Assembly (NCBI GenBank): GCA_029948255.1
Contig: JALIZF010001762.1
Span: forward strand, 1-64,000
Direction of reading: 5' to 3'
DNA length: 64,000 bases
Source of the DNA: Telmatactis stephensoni
Taxonomy: Eukaryota > Cnidaria > Anthozoa > Actiniaria > Isophelliidae
In this document: positions 22,839 to 31,389 of the stretch, one piece after another
How the letters are laid out: each line of letters opens with the position of its first letter
Numbering within the stretch: position 1 is the first letter of the stretch
The notes under the pieces: model-generated
Databases searched by the model: none
Seen by the model: only the letters and a program-made list of their open reading frames with translations
What the model was told of the DNA's origin: nothing
Translations under genes and position numbers: made by a program

Positions 22839-23450
22839 TTATGAGCCTCCTTGGGGCTTTTTGTCGGGATTTTTTGATACAGGTTTTTTAACATCTTCTT
22901 CAACTCGTGGTATAAAGGCACTTCTACTGGTGGGTTGTGGCGCTACATTATTTTTTTGTTCTTCAATGCTGCAAAGCGGAATAGCACTCATGGTGCTGAT
23001 AGATTTGTGGTTCCAAGGCCTGTCTAGGTTTTTGCTCCCCACTGCATGGAGTCCAGCCCTACTATGTTGAACCGTATTGCCAGAGCGATATTGCACATCA
23101 CTTGTCATGAGGCGAAGTTTGACAGGCCCTTTACAATAAGCCACCATATGAAAAGAAACAGGAGTCTGGTCTTCGCCACTAAATGGACAGGGCTCATAAG
23201 AAAAATGAACGGGAATTCTCTTGTCTACAGAGGTTCTAAAAGGAATCAGAGGCCGGTTGCTGCCGTCTACAAGACAAAACCCCACATTGGCATTAAGGCC
23301 CGTATTAAGGCACAAGGTACAAATAATCAAGTAATAGCCTTCTACATCGATCGATAGGCCATCAACATCTTGCCATTGGTCCTTAGTAGTGTAATCTCTA
23401 TCTACTGAAACATACGCATAATCTTTATGCGTTGTGTAAGGATTCTCCAT
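22839..23450 (-). CDS. Virion-type beta-rich protein, paralogue A
   Basis: 203 residues, intact, starting MENPYT with TAATAT abutting the ATG. The core shares a pattern with the next gene: W-DV-GLS, LIICTLCL, NVGFCLVDG, PVHFSYEP, FHMVA. Spacing suits a single jelly-roll or TNF-like trimer, as in minor capsid or fibre-head proteins. Residues ~160-203 are a basic, Pro-rich tail missing from the paralogue. Starts 4 bases after the paralogue's stop, so the two are likely co-expressed. Confidence 0.6.
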   Translation of the reverse strand: MENPYTTHKDYAYVSVDRDYTTKDQWQDVDGLSIDVEGYYLIICTLCLNTGLNANVGFCLVDGSNRPLIPFRTSVDKRIPVHFSYEPCPFSGEDQTPVSFHMVAYCKGPVKLRLMTSDVQYRSGNTVQHSRAGLHAVGSKNLDRPWNHKSISTMSAIPLCSIEEQKNNVAPQPTSRSAFIPRVEEDVKKPVSKNPDKKPQGGS

Positions 23451-23453
23451 ATA

Positions 23454-23909
23454 TTATAGTGAAATGACCGTCAAGGTGCTGATGGTCATGTGGTTGTAAG
23501 GCCGATCTCTCTGGTCGTCAATGCTGTTGATACAAATGGTCCCTGAATCATCCACCCGCACTTGCAGTTGTACTTTTTTCTCTACATCGGCTATCAGATG
23601 AAAAGTAACCACCCCCAAATCTTCTGCGCTCTGTGTGGGCGGCTCATACGAAAAATGCACTGGTTCTCTTGTGCTTGTCTTTTGTCGCATGGGCGGAAAC
23701 GGTTTCCCATCATGATCCACAAATCGAAACCCCACATTGGCATGACTCGCCGCCCCTAAGCAAATGCTACACAAAATCAACTTTCGGCCGGGATAATGCA
23801 CATTCGCCGACATCCCTGCCACATTCACCCAAGAGGCCTTGCTGTATTTGACCTCGTCTTGATACACCGTATAAACACAATATTTTCCTAACGTGTAAGG
23901 GTTGTCCAT
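23454..23909 (-). CDS. Virion-type beta-rich protein, paralogue B
   Basis: 151 residues, intact, starting MDNPYT with TTATAT abutting the ATG. Shares with paralogue A the segments NVGFRFVD, REPVHFSYEP and NHMTISTL. Tandem duplication with divergence suggests two related capsid or spike parts. Lies 6 bp after the coiled-coil gene 23916-24122 on the same strand. Confidence 0.6.
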   Translation of the reverse strand: MDNPYTLGKYCVYTVYQDEVKYSKASWVNVAGMSANVHYPGRKLILCSICLGAASHANVGFRFVDHDGKPFPPMRQKTSTREPVHFSYEPPTQSAEDLGVVTFHLIADVEKKVQLQVRVDDSGTICINSIDDQRDRPYNHMTISTLTVISL

Positions 23910-23915
23910 ATATAA

Positions 23916-24122
23916 TTACATTGGAAGCCTCATAAAGTCAATGACAGCTTCTTTACCCCACATAGCCAGAGTCACCATCGCCGATAACCGTTCGGCCGTT
24001 TTATTGGCCACTAGCTCTTCTTTGAGCCGCTTTACTTCTTCTTGCAGATCTAACACCTGCTCTTCTAGACTTCTTTTTTCTCGTATAAATTCAGCAGCCC
24101 TTTGTATTTGCTCCACACTCAT
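23916..24122 (-). CDS. Short coiled-coil protein
   Basis: 68 residues. Residues ~15-45 are a strong coiled coil (SLEEQVLDLQEEVKRLKEEL) and the C-terminus is hydrophobic. First gene of the minus block 24122-22839. Its ATG is 5 bp from the start of the packaging ATPase on the other strand. Confidence 0.65.
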   Translation of the reverse strand: MSVEQIQRAAEFIREKRSLEEQVLDLQEEVKRLKEELVANKTAERLSAMVTLAMWGKEAVIDFMRLPM

Positions 24123-24130
24123 ATATAATG
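24120..24130. promoter_or_regulatory. Divergent TATA start region, ATPase side
   Basis: Only ATATA separates the minus start (CAT 24120-24122) from the plus start (ATG 24128-24130). Same design as 16060-16072. Confidence 0.55.
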
Positions 24131-24733
24131 AATCCAGAACATATTCCCTGCAATGCCCTTATCGTGGGCCCCACGGGCTGCGGCAAGACTAAATTTGTTG
24201 TGGAGCAGCTATTAGGCCCTTTTAGATACAAGTTCCATTACACTGTTTTACTTTGCCCCACCTACGTTAATAATAAGATCTGGGAAAACGTGGGCAAAGA
24301 AGATGATGATTTTTTTGTAGACATCTTAGACCCCAATGAGCTCTCAACGCATTTAAAATTTTGGCATAAGCAGTGGGGGCACATCACCGAGATGCAAACG
24401 TTACTTATTCTGGATGATATTGCCTGCAGCGACGACGTAAAAAAGCGCACTTCAGAGCTAGTAAAACTGGCCTTTTCCGGGCGCCATGATAATATTTCCG
24501 TATGGTTACTCTCGCAGCAGCTGACAAGCGTCAGTAAGCCCTTTAGAGAAAATATCGGCTCTTTAGTTGTCTTTTACATGCCCAGCAAAAGCGACCTAGA
24601 AACCATCCTTAGCGACTATGACGGCGAAATAACCAAAGAGCAGCTACAAGAACATATGCGGCATTTAAAAGGAAATCAGTATTCTAAAATGATTTTTTCC
24701 CTAAGATATCCTTACAGTGTTAAATATACATGA
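24128..24733 (+). CDS. DNA-packaging ATPase (FtsK/HerA, A32-like)
   Basis: 201 residues, intact. Walker A GPTGCGKTKF is at residues ~13-22 and Walker B LLILDDIAC at ~97-105, followed by a sensor-type GRHDNISVWLLSQQL. Length and motif order fit the genome-packaging ATPases of Polintons, virophages and large DNA viruses, which pump DNA into the capsid. The stop overlaps the next start (ATGA). It leads the plus-strand block of small structural genes. Confidence 0.85.
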   Translation: MNPEHIPCNALIVGPTGCGKTKFVVEQLLGPFRYKFHYTVLLCPTYVNNKIWENVGKEDDDFFVDILDPNELSTHLKFWHKQWGHITEMQTLLILDDIACSDDVKKRTSELVKLAFSGRHDNISVWLLSQQLTSVSKPFRENIGSLVVFYMPSKSDLETILSDYDGEITKEQLQEHMRHLKGNQYSKMIFSLRYPYSVKYT

Positions 24734-25274
24734 ACATCGAAGAGCTATTAGATGAGCCGCCCACACAGCTGGATGAAAATGACTACAAAGAACAACTCAA
24801 TGTCCTAGTGTTCCTCTGGGAAGTGCAAAGAAACTGATAGGTAAAGAGCTTACCCATGAGCAAGTTCAGTAAGTTGTCCGAGGCGGAAGTCAAGAAGTTC
24901 CACAAAAGATACGAAGGCTGCACTTGCAAGTAAGACTACAGACGCCGTAGCGGACTTCAGCCATTAAGCTAGCCACTAAGGTTTTGGGACTTGCGCTGCC
25001 CATAGACGACGTAGAGCAACTTCAGAAGGACATAAGAGAAGACTATGTCATCGCCCAAGAACTTAAGATCACTTGCGGCTGGTTGTCTTTACAATGCGGC
25101 AAGTTAATGGCAATGGCAAGTGCAGTACTTCACGTCGCCCAGCACATTGACTTACAAGAATTTAAAATGTCTTGGAGCGACTTTAAGAAGTCCAGGATAA
25201 GTCCGCCGCAAGAACCTACACAAGTCACCACAAGTCCGCCGCAAGAACCTACACAAGTCACCACAAGTTCTTAG
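24730..25274 (+). pseudogene. Small Polinton protein, frameshifted
   Basis: ATG at 24730 overlaps the ATPase stop. The first 35 codons (IEELLDEPPTQLDENDYKEQ) end in TGA. Matching sequence continues in other frames: LSEAEVKKFHKRYEG near 24865-24930 and LGLALPIDDVEQLQ from 24984, ending at 25274. Together they suggest one ~180-residue helical protein with several indels. The end contains two copies of a 33-bp unit (SPPQEPTQVTT). No function known. Confidence 0.55.
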
Positions 25275-25370
25275 ATAAGTCGCTGTCAAGTCATCTTCAA
25301 GCTCTTAGATAAGTTACTTGACAAGTCAGCCTAAGTCATCTTCAAGTTACTTGATAAGTCATCAAGTCCT
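25200..25370 (+). repeat. Short tandem repeats around CAAGTC
   Basis: Two 33-bp units (AAGTCCGCCGCAAGAACCTA...) at about 25198-25265 are followed by degenerate repeats of AAGTCATCTTCAAG and GATAAGT up to about 25365. Confidence 0.7.
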
Positions 25371-25376
25371 TAATAT

Positions 25377-25724
25377 ATGAGTGACACCGAGCAGAATACA
25401 CCTCCTCCTACGGCGACAGCAGCGGCCGACAAAAAAAAGATTACTAAACCAAAAGCGCCCGGCAGAGTAGCGGCAGGAAAAAAGCTGGCCGAGCTGAATA
25501 AAAAGAACAAGGCAAAAAAAGACCCTTCTTCGGAATCTAGTGACGGCTGGGATATATCAGCGGTGAATCCTGGCTACGTCATCGGCGGCCTTGGCCTTTT
25601 AGTGGCCATGGGCAGCTTATACCTACAGTGGAAATCACAGAAACCCGCTGTGCATCTTGAGCCCGTAATACACCATGAGGCGCCTAAAGAAAAAAAGCGC
25701 TCTAAGATCCCTGAGATGGAATAA
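25377..25724 (+). CDS. Basic single-pass membrane protein
   Basis: 115 residues, intact; TAATAT abuts the ATG. N-terminal half is Lys/Ala-rich (PKAPGRVAAGKKLAELNKKN), which could bind DNA. One membrane segment (YVIGGLGLLVAMGSLYL) lies at ~68-85, with a charged tail after it. A histone-like or core protein tied to membrane is possible; unproven. Confidence 0.6.
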   Translation: MSDTEQNTPPPTATAAADKKKITKPKAPGRVAAGKKLAELNKKNKAKKDPSSESSDGWDISAVNPGYVIGGLGLLVAMGSLYLQWKSQKPAVHLEPVIHHEAPKEKKRSKIPEME

Positions 25725-25748
25725 AATTCTCTTTGCAGTTAATGTAGA

Positions 25749-25967
25749 ATGCCCTCTACATTGATGAAGACCGCTGAAGAAGCCGCCGTACTTACTTCTA
25801 TCGTCGCCGCCGTTGGCTGGGTCGGCAAAAAGGCCCTAAAAGAAACTTTCACTGGCGACCCCAGCAGCAGCGTGATGAATTACGTTAAAATGACCGCCGC
25901 CGTCACCGGCAGCATCGCTTTGAGAGATTACCTGATCAAAGAAAAATACCTGCCCAATAGTATATAA
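25749..25967 (+). CDS. 72-residue membrane protein
   Basis: Intact; two hydrophobic stretches (AAVLTSIVAAVGWVG and MTAAVTGSIALRDYL) separated by a charged loop. Part of the tight plus-strand block between the ATPase and integrase. No family assigned. Confidence 0.5.
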   Translation: MPSTLMKTAEEAAVLTSIVAAVGWVGKKALKETFTGDPSSSVMNYVKMTAAVTGSIALRDYLIKEKYLPNSI

Positions 25968-25991
25968 AAATCATAGATTTTTTTAAATATA

Positions 25992-26387
25992 ATGGTTAGT
26001 GTCATCGCCGGAAGTATCGCCGCGGCCTTAGCCTTTACAGGGGCCAACTACGGCGGCCACTATTTAGACCGCCTGATACACGGCGACAGTAAAAATGAAT
26101 TAGCCATGGAAAGAAAACGCCACGATTTGGCCATGGAAGCCTATGAAAATGCCCTCGCCGCCTATAATAAAAAAAGGCAAGCCTATAGAGACTGGTTAGA
26201 CCAAAATTACCACGATAAAATGCAGGCCGATAAGAATTTCCAAAACACCGATTACGCTTTTAAGCTCTACGCACAGACGCATCCTCACTTTGCTCTGAAA
26301 AAGCCGGCCTTTAAAGACTATTATAAGCCCTCAGAGCGCCAAAAAAATAATGAATTAATGTTTCTAGGCATTTCAGGCCTGGCCTAG
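25992..26387 (+). CDS. Membrane-anchored helical protein
   Basis: 131 residues, intact; AAATATA abuts the ATG. N-terminal hydrophobic segment (VIAGSIAAALAFTGANYGGHYL) is followed by a charged helical region (NELAMERKRHDLAMEAYENA) and HPHFALKKPAFKDYYKPSER. Looks like a recurring small structural protein of such elements; function unknown. Confidence 0.55.
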   Translation: MVSVIAGSIAAALAFTGANYGGHYLDRLIHGDSKNELAMERKRHDLAMEAYENALAAYNKKRQAYRDWLDQNYHDKMQADKNFQNTDYAFKLYAQTHPHFALKKPAFKDYYKPSERQKNNELMFLGISGLA

Positions 26388-26406
26388 GCGCTGTGGCCTA
26401 TTATAT

Positions 26407-26999
26407 ATGATCATGTTTTTGAACAGCGACCAAAATCCGTTTACAACTTATTTAAACCCGCTGTTCAAAGCCCACAAGGTCCGACTCGTAAGTTGCTCTT
26501 TGTACAATTCTTGAAATAATTTGATAGCCGGCTTTATAACAAAAAGCGGAACGCAGCATCTCATTCCTAATTCGTATTACACACCGCAGACGCTGGCCAA
26601 AGAGTTGGCGAAACACGATGTCACTTAAACAACAGGGCTGCCCCACGAATGGAAACTGACAAAAGCACCACACTGAATCAGCGCATTAAAGACCTGATCG
26701 GGTATAAAGCGGTGTCAGCGGCCGGGATCAATGTCGACACATTTCATTGGAAGGTCCCTTCGAATTATGAAATCCATTGTGACTTAGTTTATACCTATGA
26801 AAATGGCAGCCGTTCGAATGTGATGGCAAAATTCCCGCCCAAAGGAAATCCGTTTGACCTAGTAGAATACACTCCCTATACTTTATATCATGATTTGTCT
26901 TGCGACTTGGTTTCAGAAATAAACATAGTCATTAAAGTCGACGGAGAAGTTGTAAATTTTAACAATAGAAAGATAAACCTTGTCTTAGAATTTATATAA
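26407..26999 (+). pseudogene. Penton/minor-capsid-like protein, multiple lesions
   Basis: ATG at 26407 with TTATAT abutting. The N-terminus (FLNSDQNPFTTYLNP, KVRLVSCSLYNS) fits the beta-rich start of penton-like proteins of Polinton relatives. An in-frame TGA follows after 36 codons, then a TAA near codon 75. A frame change then leads to the intact C-terminal half (26649-26999: NQRIKDLIGY, YEIHCDLVYTYE, NFNNRKINLVLEF). The TAA stop at 26997-26999 overlaps the integrase ATG by one base. Confidence 0.55.
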
Positions 27000-27957
27000 T
27001 GCCCCGCGTCGAAGACAAACTTAAGAGGATTTATTATGGGCCCGAAGGCTATTGGAGAGGAGCCTCGGCTATTAAGAAACTTGCTGTAGGCGGCTAGAGT
27101 CTCTGAAGACACAGCGAAGAACTGGTTAAAAAAACAGACCCTCTGGCAAGGTTTATCTTCCCGTTCCTAAGTACATTCCTAGACCCAGCTTTACCGTAAT
27201 ACTCCAAACGAAGTTCATCAGGCGGATCTGCTTTTCTTGCCGCACGACAAGGTAAAGAGAAAACGTACAAATATGCCTTGACTGTCGTGGATATCGCCAG
27301 CAGATACAAGGACGCTGAGCCCATAACCAGTAAGGATTCAGGAGAAGTCGCGAAGCGCTAAGTAAGATTTATAAGCGCGTTTTGAAATGGCCCAAGCTGC
27401 TGCAAGTGGATGCGGGGACAGAGTTCATGGGCGCTGTCACTAAACGCTGAAAGACCACGATACTAAGATCAGGAGAGCTGAAGCAGAGTACCACAGGGGT
27501 CAAAGCCTCGTTGAAAGATTTAATCGCACCCTAGCGGAACGGTTGTTTGGATATCAGTATTGGAAAGAATTAGCAGATCCATCCAAAAGCAACAGGGAGT
27601 GGGTGCAGAGACTTCCAGAGGTCATTAAGGCTTTAAATAATGAGGAAACAAGGGCAACGGGAATGAAACCTAAGGATGCCATAAAGAAGAAACACGTCGA
27701 ACACAAATCCTACGTTAGGAGTTCAAGAGCAGTAGGAATGAAAGAAAAAAAATTGCCAGGTGACGTCACGGTCAGATATCTTTATCAGCCTGGGGAATTG
27801 GAAGGAGGATCCAAAAGAGCTACGGATCCTAATTGGTCTTTGAAAACTTATCAGATCTCAAAGTCGTATCACAAAGAAGGACAGCCCTGTGTTGTATTAC
27901 TTAACAGATGGTCCAAGCCGTGGATTTGTTAAAGAAGAGCTGCTCATAGTTCCCTAA
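26999..27957 (+). pseudogene. Retroviral-type DDE integrase, several frameshifts
   Basis: Integrates the Polinton and makes the short target duplication. Recognisable parts in changing frames: an N-terminal region (YYGPEGYWRGASAIKKLA), a core with TYKYALTVVDIASRYKDAEP, the second Asp in LLQVDAGTEFMGAV, and the catalytic Glu in QSLVERFNRTLAERLFGYQ. The spacing between the second Asp and the Glu is about 35. The C-terminal half is open at 27543-27932, and a last frame change precedes the stop at 27955. At least four indels are needed, so it is dead. It converges with the HNH end of the replication gene, 4 bp apart. Confidence 0.85.
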
Positions 27958-27961
27958 GGAT

Positions 27962-30900
27962 TCAGAGTAGTGCTGCACCACGCGCCTGATTACACTCTAA
28001 GCACGTCAAACGTATATTACCTACAGAGTGACCTTTCTTATTATTTAAACGGTCCACAGAAAATTGCTGATCGTCGTTTGGTTCAAAATCCCAGAGTAGC
28101 GGTATGTTACACTTAGCACACCTTGCGTCTGGGTTTATAAACATCATCGACCTGTTAAGGTCGAAATACCTTATTTTTTTTCCTCATCAATTTCTTATAC
28201 CGCTGCAGTTTCTTAAGTATATTGCTTAGCCACTTCAGGCGGAGTGTATTATCGTACCGTAATTGCGGACCCCACGCTCTTTTTAGTTGTTTGTAGTATT
28301 CAACTCTGCTAACTGCAGTGTAAATAAGATTACTCCAACAAAGACGCTGGTCTATAATCCATAAGTTTTCTTTAACTGTTAATCCCTGAGCACTGTGTAC
28401 TGTCATACAATAACCTAACCGCCAGTCCGGCGAAGAAATAACCTTTCTACTACAGATAGCGGCACCCAAGCCCTATCGTGTGTTACAGCATTTTCCAAGA
28501 TCACCTGTGTATAAGGCACAGTCACTGATTCTTTTGTCTTGTATCTCTGGGCCTATAAGACACCAGCACCAAATGCGAAGTAAAGTTTTCTCTATGCCGC
28601 CGCAATAGATCTTTTTCGATGCGAGCCTGCACGGCCCTTTTACTACTAAGCACCAAATCACTCGGCCACCACTCCTGTAAAAACTCTTCATAAGCATGTG
28701 CCTTCATATTTTTACGCATACATTTACACTGCTCGACGTCGGTTAAAGCTCTCAATGCCCTTTTAAACTTCCTTATCTTCGAATCTTTGCTGCGATAATC
28801 TGCCTGGCTTTCTTCACTGTAACAAAACGTCTTTAACCACTCATGCGGCATTTCTCCCGCGATGGGCGGCGGCTGATCCCCCGCAAAGATCACCTGCGTC
28901 TTACCCTTTAAGAAGGCCACAAACTCCTTCAGCATCGGCAGCGGCACCGTACAAATCTCATCCCAAAGAATAACCGGCTGTATCTCTTTTATAGCCTCAG
29001 GCACCCACTTTTCGCCATTATAACGGAAAAAGCTATGATAGGTCTGCGCATCATGCCCCATCGCCGTCAGCTCCCTTTCCAGCCTATGCATCAGCATCAA
29101 AACCTTCACATCCGAGAAAAGCCTTAACACCCTCGTCGTCTTCCCACTTCCGCCGGCCCCATAAAGATAAGAAAACCTCTTATAGCTTATAGGATCCTTG
29201 ACACTAGGCAATATTTCCCCGGTAGCCTCATGCCGCCCCTCTTTATGATCGCCGTCATATTTCACCCTTTCCCGCCACGTCCTCATCTCTTCATCTTTGA
29301 TCCGCCACTGCCCACTCTCGGCCATCTCATCTTTGACATAATACATTTTCATCTTTTCAAACACCTCAGGATGAATGTATAAACTATCCGTGGCCACCCT
29401 GGGTATATCATCCTTATCAAACCTCAACAGCATCGTCAAAAGATTAATATGAGCATAAGCCAACATAGAAGCCCTTAAATGATAATACTGCGCCTTATGA
29501 TCATGGTAATAACACAGCACGCTGCCAAGGTAATTTCTCGACCCGCACCATAGTATTTTCTTCATGGGCCTTCTTTATGAGAAAATTCAACTCTTCAGGA
29601 TCCGTGAGCAGCTGCCACTGCATATGTTTCTCACCCGCTCTCGCCCCCTGAGTAAACTTGCCAATAACAATTCTCGCCGCATGATTCTCTTCCGGCAGCC
29701 ACTGCGTCTTATCACCATGACATAAAATAGCCTCATGCGCCGTATACTCCAATAGGCCATTTTCTTCAAAGAACTTCAGCAGCGGCACCGGCAACCAACC
29801 TTTTTCTTCTATATGTTTGCCATACCACGCGTAAATTATGGGATGCAAATCATCTTTAAACCGCCATGTCGTCAACTTCACAAACCCATTAGCCGCCGCC
29901 TCATAATGCCCATCTAACGCCACCCTAAAGAATTGAGAGTCTGGATGACCATACCGCTGATAATAAGGCGCCGCATCCCCCAGCCCCTTAAAGCTGGCCG
30001 GATAACAGTGTTTCATGTCCAGCGACACATAATCATCCTTTTTGTACTCCATATTGACATAGGCCGCCATGTCCATGTTCAACACACGCCAAAGCAATCT
30101 CCGGCAACTCCTTCGGGGTCGGCCGCCAATGATTTCTTTTCCGGGCGGCCACAAAGTCTAAACTACTACTGCAAAAGACCTCTTCCCTAAAATCCTCGCC
30201 CAACACCTCACAGGCCTTTTTTATTTTTTCATCCTCTACTTCGGGCCTATAAAGCGTCCCATCTTGCGTAATAAACTGCGTTCCTTCGGCGTCTAACAGC
30301 CATATAGAATTCTCTTTAACAAAATCACTGCCGTCACAAAGAATATTGCCATCAATATCAAACTCCGTCCACATCGGATTCACCTCTTTATAGACCTCCA
30401 CTTTCTTCTTCCTAGGAAATCTAACATCGCGCCACGCATGACCATTTTGCTGATAAATCTTTATCGCCAGCCCATTTCCTCTGTACTTATCTGTGCCAGG
30501 ATAAATAAAGCCGCCCATAATATTTAAAACGGCAATACGGCGCTTTATGGCCACTTCTAATTTCTTAATAGCCTCTATAGTGGCCCCTGACCTTTTTGTA
30601 TTCCATTCCCACTGACGTATGGCCTTTCTGCGCTCGTCAGTTAAACTGCCGCCTTTGGTAGAATCTGTAAAATACTCCCTAATAAGTTTGGAGACACAGT
30701 TGCCGGGATGCCTCATCGGCTGTAGCTTTTTTACATCCGGCTCTTTTAATTTATAGCCCTCGTAGATAACGACGGTGACCGGGTAAGCCTCGTCGTAATA
30801 TAAAGAGTCAATGCCCACTAAAGCACCGGGCCTTGTATTTTTATTCAAAACAAATATATCTTTTTTATTACTGGCCCTAATGGGATTTCTTCCTTTTTCG

Positions 30901-31157
30901 ATGACCCAGTGACGGCCGTCGTGTTTTATAAATGCCAGCTGCAGACGGAAATCGCCCTCAGGCAGCCTATTGATAATTTTTTCCGCGCGGTCATCAGTCA
31001 TCGAGACATCTGTATCTTTCTCTATAAACGTCGTAAAAACAATATCGGCATCTGTGCTATCTATGACACTCTTTCTGAGACGCGCGATTTCTCCGGAGGC
31101 AATGGGCGGCAAAGAGCCATCTAAGTCGCTTTTTAAAAGCCAGTCAATCACGTCCAT
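27962..31157 (-). pseudogene. Replication protein: PolB-like + SF1 helicase + HNH nuclease, frameshifted
   Basis: The N-terminal open stretch (31157-30033) includes GNCVSKLIREYF and YRGNGLAIKIYQQNGHAW. The next frame has YVSLDMKHCYPASF, like PolB motif A (DxxSLYP). The following frame has RASMLAYAHINLL and RVATDSLYI, like the end of motif B and motif C, with Ala where DTDS has its first Asp. The helicase follows: Walker A GAGGSGKTT, Walker B ILWDEI, FAGDQPPPIAGEMPH, then GYCMTVHSAQGLT and NLIYTAVSRVE. An HNH-like end (CAKCNIPLLW...FSVDRLNN...CLECNQARG) closes it. Frame changes occur near 30100, 29540, 28550, 28430 and 28165. Starts 20 bp inside the right repeat. Confidence 0.75.
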
Positions 31158-31176
31158 ATATATAAAGATATATTTT

Positions 31177-31350
31177 TATCCTCCATTACCAGCAGCAGTA
31201 AAAGGTACCACTTCATCGCCATTTTAATCACTTTGGCGCAAAATGACCCCAGAATGGTGCAGGGAATCCTCGATGTGGACGCACCTCGATCTACGCAGGG
31301 AATGCCCACATGATTTAGGGGTGCGATTGGAACAAACCCTTACTGCTGCT
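31177..31350 (-). repeat. Right terminal inverted repeat of the Polinton
   Basis: Inverted partner of 11113-11286, followed by target copy AGAGC at 31351-31355. The Leu-rich open frame seen in the left repeat is also present here but ends soon after, outside the replication gene frame. Confidence 0.95.
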
Positions 31351-31389
31351 AGAGCAATACGCCACAGTTTGAGATATGTGACATAATAA

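Larger units (their letters stand above)
11113..31350. mobile_element. Polinton/Maverick (adintovirus-like) element, 20.2 kb, decayed
   Basis: Terminal inverted repeats (11113-11286 and 31177-31350) start 5'-AG and end CT-3', as in Polintons. AGAGC flanks both ends (11108-11112 and 31351-31355) as a target duplication. Inside are the diagnostic genes: major capsid protein, packaging ATPase, retroviral-type integrase and a PolB-like replication protein. A later 2991-bp transposon is nested in it; without that and its 3-bp duplication the element is ~17.2 kb, in the usual Polinton range. I did not find the adenain-type protease many Polintons carry. Nonsense and frameshift lesions in several genes indicate an inactive copy. 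Confidence 0.93.

Noticed and set aside
11113..31350. Adenain-like protease expected in a Polinton
   Set aside because: I searched the small genes for the His-Glu/Asp-Gln-Cys pattern and could not support any candidate.
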